Below, piece by piece: positions 59,950 to 64,000 of a DNA stretch of 64,000 nt. Each line of letters starts with the position of its first letter. The first letter of the stretch is position 1. The notes below the pieces were generated by a model. That model worked only from the letters and a program-made list of their open reading frames with translations. It had not been told where the DNA came from and did not search any database. The translations under genes were made by a program, and so were the position numbers. The stretch is from NCBI GenBank assembly GCA_036346225.1, contig JARFIW010001177.1, forward strand, positions 2,016,501 through 2,080,500. The letters run 5' to 3'. Origin of the DNA: Platerodrilus igneus (taxonomy: Eukaryota > Arthropoda > Insecta > Coleoptera > Lycidae).

Positions 59950-60320
59950 ATAGGCAGGCAAATTTGTGTAAGAATATATAACAACTTTGCATGCATTAAA
60001 TATTCCAATAAATGTAGTTTTGTTTATAACCCGGACGTCTATGATCTTGAATATTTCTGGGGTCGTTACTATCAAGAACAAGCACACGGTCTATTAATAA
60101 TTTGAAAATACTAAGCCATTGGCAATTATAAAAAGATATGATGATACGGTAAACGCCTTTTTAATATTAATCGTATAGATATCCAAATTTGTGTAATAAT
60201 ATATAATAGCTTTGAATGCATTATGAAGTAGTTTTTTGAAAGAGCGTTATTATTTTAATGAATGTAGTTTTGTTTATAACCCGGAAGTTTACGTTTTTAA
60301 ATACTGACTATCATTAATAT
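59950..60320. repeat. Local direct duplication, about 235-bp spacing
   Basis: The stretch from CAAATTTGTGTAA to TTTATAACCCGG occurs at 59959-60034 and again at 60184-60284, diverged and with about 25 extra bp in the second copy. No coding content. Confidence 0.7.
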
Positions 60321-60870
60321 TTAACAGCGCTTTATGTAAAAGGTTGCAAAGGTTTTGTGAACATATAATTAGAATACACTGTATATACCTTCACGGAAAT
60401 ATTGAATGGGTTTTTATCGTATATCAGAGACAGTCGGTATAATGATTATATTATTTATTACTGAGCGTTTGAAATTTATAGTGTTCATTAATTAATATTG
60501 AAAGCCCTTACCAAAAGAAAACTATATTTCTGCAAATCTTGGTAATTAGAAACAGTAGAATTTATAAATAGAATTGATTCAGGGAATCTAATCAAAAAAG
60601 GGCAACTAAGCTGAAAGAACTTAAATTACAACATCCATATGACGTCCTACATACTAAAAGTATTTATTCCAAAAAGAAGTAACGACTTATCATTGTAGAA
60701 CTAGAACAAGTAGTTGTTTTTTGCTTCAAAGAGTTGTAGATGTAATCGACGACAAAGATATAATTAAATTAAATTAGCACGAAAGGCTATGTTTGCATTA
60801 TTTCGGAGACTTCGAAGTTGGTTAGTATTTGATTTTTATTTTAAGAAACTAATATGAAATTCGTTTATTT
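60321..60870. other. Unassigned stretch
   Basis: No gene or repeat recognised. Confidence 0.45.
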
Positions 60871-61027
60871 TAAGGTAAACAAAATCCGGCACCAAGTATT
60901 GCATTTTGTTGCATGAACAAACAAAAACCCACCCACACGAATCAAGAAAAGGCATCCCCATCATCGTCATCGTCTTCGTCGACATCACCACTATCTACTC
61001 TATCTAAGGATGAGGAGGAATTCTAAC
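60871..61027 (+). other. Possible short Ser-rich reading frame or exon
   Basis: A plus frame follows a splice-acceptor-like TTTATTTTAAG and contains NPAPSIAFCCMNKQKP, a serine run coded by mixed TCA/TCG/TCT codons, and ends SKDEEEF with TAA. From its first ATG (60913) it is 39 codons. Mixed serine codons argue slightly against a plain simple repeat. No family recognised. Confidence 0.25.
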
Positions 61028-61118
61028 GAACTCGCCTCGTCCTTACTAATTGGTAATAATTTTCATAATTTTAATGTTTTTTTCGCCCGCTTTCCATCAA
61101 CTTGATATTTGAAACGCA

Positions 61119-61414
61119 TTACATTTGATTTTCCAATGCTCCACCCGAAGGTACTACATTGGCCAGGAAGCGAGTTTTTTTTACCTGGAAAATTTGGAAT
61201 TTTGCCGAACCCTTGTTATTCCAAGCAAGGTAGGGATTTTTAACGTGCGTAACAACACTCACACACGGGACCTCCATTTTACCTCTCATCCGAACGAGGG
61301 TGTATTTTTGTGAAAAATGCTCGCCTAACATTTTTCAAGCGGACCGTGTCGGGATTCGAACCCGGGACCTTGGGCGTAGTAGTCACACACATACCACTAC
61401 GCCACGGAGCCGCC
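61119..61414 (-). mobile_element. tRNA-derived SINE, full-length copy 2
   Basis: Same 5' end (GGCGGCTCCGTGGCG) and 3' end (TCAAATGTAA) as copy 1, 296 bp, with A and B boxes intact. A 13-bp target duplication TATTTGAAACGCA flanks it (61106-61118 and 61415-61427). Close similarity to copy 1 suggests recent activity of the family. Confidence 0.93.
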
Positions 61415-61436
61415 TATTTGAAACGCAGCATAAATA

Positions 61437-61787
61437 TTGATGCTATTTGTAATAATAATAAAAAGAGAGACGGATCATTTAAAACTTAATTATATTAGAA
61501 TATATACAATTAGAGCTAGTACGCTTTACAATCAAAATATGTTAATTGCAGATTATCTTAGTAATTTTTACGGAACTGCAGGCAAAGTGTTACCGGCGGA
61601 TTTAAAAGAGTCTAAATATGATTTTTTGAATGGAGAGCGCACCGCTGTTTTGTTTTGCATGCAGTTTAATTTGGATATTTATTTATGGTATTTAAAATAT
61701 AGTGTATCTAACATAACAGCGTTTTATTATACTGACGTAGAACGTATGAAAGAAAAGGCTCTGGAGTTATATAATTGCGACCGGTAA
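61437..61787 (+). CDS. Unrecognised ORF, 116 codons
   Basis: The central part (LIADYLSNFYGTAGKVLPAD, then FLNGERTAVLFCMQFNL, then YTDVERMKEKALELYNC) has an ordinary amino-acid mix and looks protein-like. The first 35 or so codons are less convincing and the SINE target site lies just upstream, so the real 5' end may lie elsewhere. No family recognised. It is about 1.5 kb upstream of the DNA polymerase remnant on the same strand and could be part of the same element. Confidence 0.45.
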   Translation: MMLFVIIIKRETDHLKLNYIRIYTIRASTLYNQNMLIADYLSNFYGTAGKVLPADLKESKYDFLNGERTAVLFCMQFNLDIYLWYLKYSVSNITAFYYTDVERMKEKALELYNCDR

Positions 61788-62264
61788 GCATCATACAATA
61801 TTGCTGAAAGCATCTCAGCCGGTGTTAGGTCATCTGTTGTATCACCATTTAGAACAGTTTATAGTTTTTATAAAAATACAAGTGGCGTTTTTTTTTCATG
61901 AAGATAGTCGCAAAGATTGTCTCCACGTAAACTTGAAACATAGAGAATTCGTGTTTTAAATTCAATTTCTTAATTCTAAGTTGATTTGTAATTTCCGAGG
62001 GTTGTGCGTATATGAATGGTGAGGATTATATCAGAACGACAAATATCCTTTCTATAACATCATCTAAAAACTACAGATTCAAAAAAATAGTTACAGACTT
62101 ATTGTGTACAAAATATTTAAGCGCATTTTAGTCGTTTATACAAAACGGGGCTGAATTGGAAGCTATTTTATGATCGTGCGATTTGCCCTCCAAAGATGTC
62201 ACACTAAGCATTTTGTTGAAATTAGACGAATCAAAGTACAGAAAGTTAATGTTAAAACACGAAA

Positions 62265-62594
62265 ATGTCAACTAACAGAATGGACATGGACGTGTACGTC
62301 TCAATGTGTTGTAATCAAATGTTACAACTGTATCGAAAAGTGCATGCAATATTAAGGAATTGTCGTAAAACTAAAATATTTCATAATTGGGTACGAATAT
62401 TAGAAGCTCACATCCGCGATGTTCAGTCAATTTTAAGGACGCAGAAACAAACTTTGCTTTCGGTTAGTGATCTGAAACTTTTCGAAAATCTTCTAGGTCA
62501 TATGAAAAAATATAAAATGCACTTTTCAAATTTTCAGCCGAGCATAACAAAAATATGTTTCAAGCCAGATATTTTTCTACGTACAATTTTTTAA
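62265..62594 (+). CDS. Unrecognised ORF, 109 codons
   Basis: Helix-rich composition with many charged residues (LRNCRKTKIFHNWVRILEAH, then LKLFENLLGHMKKYKMHF). A second overlapping frame (62170-62355) is also open, so coding is unproven. It lies between the 61437 ORF and the polymerase remnant on the same strand. Function unknown. Confidence 0.35.
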   Translation: MSTNRMDMDVYVSMCCNQMLQLYRKVHAILRNCRKTKIFHNWVRILEAHIRDVQSILRTQKQTLLSVSDLKLFENLLGHMKKYKMHFSNFQPSITKICFKPDIFLRTIF

Positions 62595-63079
62595 TTTGTT
62601 TCTGTAACTTACGGACCTTTAACGATTGGTTTGCAGACAATGTCACAGTACGTTTATTGGCTAGTACAGAACATGCTACTTCTTACGGTTTGGGGTTTAC
62701 AGTTTCTGAAATCTTATTCCTTAACGTTAATATCAATAAATGTTTCATACTACCTGTTTCATATCACTTCCTCTTGCTATTCAGAATAAAAGGACAAACT
62801 TAAATATTCAAAATAGTGACGTCTTATGTTTTTATTGGAGCGTTGTAGCGCAGGAATAATTAAGCCTACAGCAGGTAAAGGAGTTTATCGTACAACTTTA
62901 TATTGCATCATGCGGAAATTTTAAATATGAAAAATATGGTCAGCTCCATTCCTATAGCAGATAATTTGAAAATGAGGATAATATTTCTGTAAATGTTTAA
63001 GCTCTTGTTCTAAAACGCTTTCAGTATAACATCAATGCAATTAACTAGTCAAAAAACGCGAGAAAAAGTTTAATCTGTT

Positions 63080-64000
63080 AATTGTTGAAAACAGCTACAT
63101 CGAGGGTACGTCAAAATATAATTCTAATAATGATGACGAGGACGATGATGATAAATTTGTAGAAAATCTGGAAGGATTGAAAAATACCAAAGATTTTAAG
63201 CGCGATGTTAAATACTATTAGTCTTATAAAAATTTAGCCTTATTTGTGAGAGATCAATCAACTAAACATAGGGAGCACTTTTATGCTTCTTCTATTTTTA
63301 TAATCGCAAAAGTTTCGAAGAACGCGAGCAAGTGTGCGAAAAACTTAACGAATGCCGTGTTATTCTCCCCTCTGGAAACAACAAATATTTACAATTTAAA
63401 ATTTTTAGGTATAAAATACTTGTGCCGATGGTGGTTTATTCAGACATAGAATACCTTATTAGGAATTCTGAAACAGGTTACGAATCCAATCACACTTTCA
63501 AATACCAGGAACACATACCGTTTTCAAAAGGAGATAATTTTTATTGCGAATATAACCAATATCTTTCGTATTACAATTTCTACACAGGAACAGACTGCAT
63601 TTCTTGGTTTGTGCAACAATTAAAACGTATTACTATATGCTACGGTAGCGCGTCTTATACATGTTTCCGCAACATCCTCTATAGACGTCTCGAAGGCAAC
63701 AACGTGCTTTATTTCAGAAGTCGATTTCTTGCTGGACGTCAAAAAGTTCATCGATCACGATCACCTGATTGGTGCTGTAAGAAACGTTGCACATAGCAGC
63801 TGGAACTTAAAACTTTAGACTATTTCCAATTATCCCCGTCGTCTATCATAATTTGAGCAATTATGATGCTCATTTCATTATTAAAGGGATCGCTAACACT
63901 TTCTAAGGTCCACTGAATAAAATTTCCTTGAATTATGAAAAATATATAACATTTTCTAAGAAATACAAGGTGGGCCAGGAATTCGTTAACATTTAAATCT
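63080..64000 (+). pseudogene. Protein-primed family B DNA polymerase (Polinton/adintovirus type), partial
   Basis: An N-terminal part with an acidic stretch (DDEDDDDKF, about 63140) is followed by a frame containing LPSGNNKYLQFKIF and the exonuclease I motif in VVYSDIEYLI (about 63430-63458; D-x-E). Then YQEHIPFSKGDNFYC and YYNFYTGTDCISWFV follow. After a frame change come FIDHDHLIGAVRNVAHSSWNL (about 63749-63810) and, in another frame, PVVYHNLSNYDAHFI (about 63828-63875), which holds the exonuclease II pattern N-x3-YD, then KYITFSKKY. This order is that of the polymerase of Polinton/Maverick elements and adintoviruses. At least three frame changes and a stop make it a pseudogene; it runs off the window end, so the polymerase palm is not visible. 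Confidence 0.78.

Overview
The window is AT-rich eukaryotic DNA with no recognisable host gene and no rRNA or genuine tRNA gene. Almost everything identifiable is a transposable element, mostly broken. Gypsy-group pol with an envelope remnant, a tRNA-Lys primer site, Penelope-like elements, an APE-type non-LTR element, a Tc1/mariner-type transposase, a tRNA-derived SINE and a Polinton/adintovirus-type DNA polymerase together suggest an arthropod, most likely an insect. That is inference; no species marker was seen.

Layout. 90-1680: a dispersed repeat (family R) carrying a SINE at 994-1290. 1724-9287, minus strand: a decayed errantivirus-like gypsy element in the order gag, protease, RT, RNase H, integrase, env. 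Its integrase is split by an internally deleted non-LTR element (3658-5238) with an 11-bp target duplication. 9973-10620: protease remnant of a second gypsy element, followed by an LTR at 10838-11370. 11391-17296: two Penelope-like elements, head to head, each with remains of RT and a GIY-YIG endonuclease.

17330-50537: a run of LTR units, nearly all bounded by (AT)n tracts. The main family (here called E) has LTRs of 2.2-2.4 kb, a 3.0-3.2 kb interior encoding gag, protease and a clipped RT, and a tRNA-Lys primer site. Copies are E1 (17330-24870), E2 (26560-31312, created by a 6.4-kb tandem duplication) and E3 (40183-48026), plus opposite-strand LTRs and more diverged relatives. A 219-bp inverted-repeat unit at 48096-48314 carries a canonical hammerhead ribozyme.

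50571-57500: a second copy pair of the non-LTR family, then an inverted-repeat block (53585-57500) holding a second R copy and a solo LTR with a 4-bp target duplication. 57530-58020: a transposase relic. 58061-61100: no gene recognised; simple repeats and a local duplication. 61119-61414: the second SINE copy. 61437-64000: unassigned ORFs followed by a frameshifted protein-primed family B DNA polymerase running off the end.

No operon-like cooperation is visible. The history is nested insertion: R split by the SINE, integrase split by the non-LTR element, an inverted-repeat arm split by a solo LTR, and successive LTR elements stacked in (AT)n tracts. The most unusual signals are the hammerhead ribozyme and the degenerate primer-binding-site modules inside the LTRs, which suggest LTR ends that moved outward in steps.
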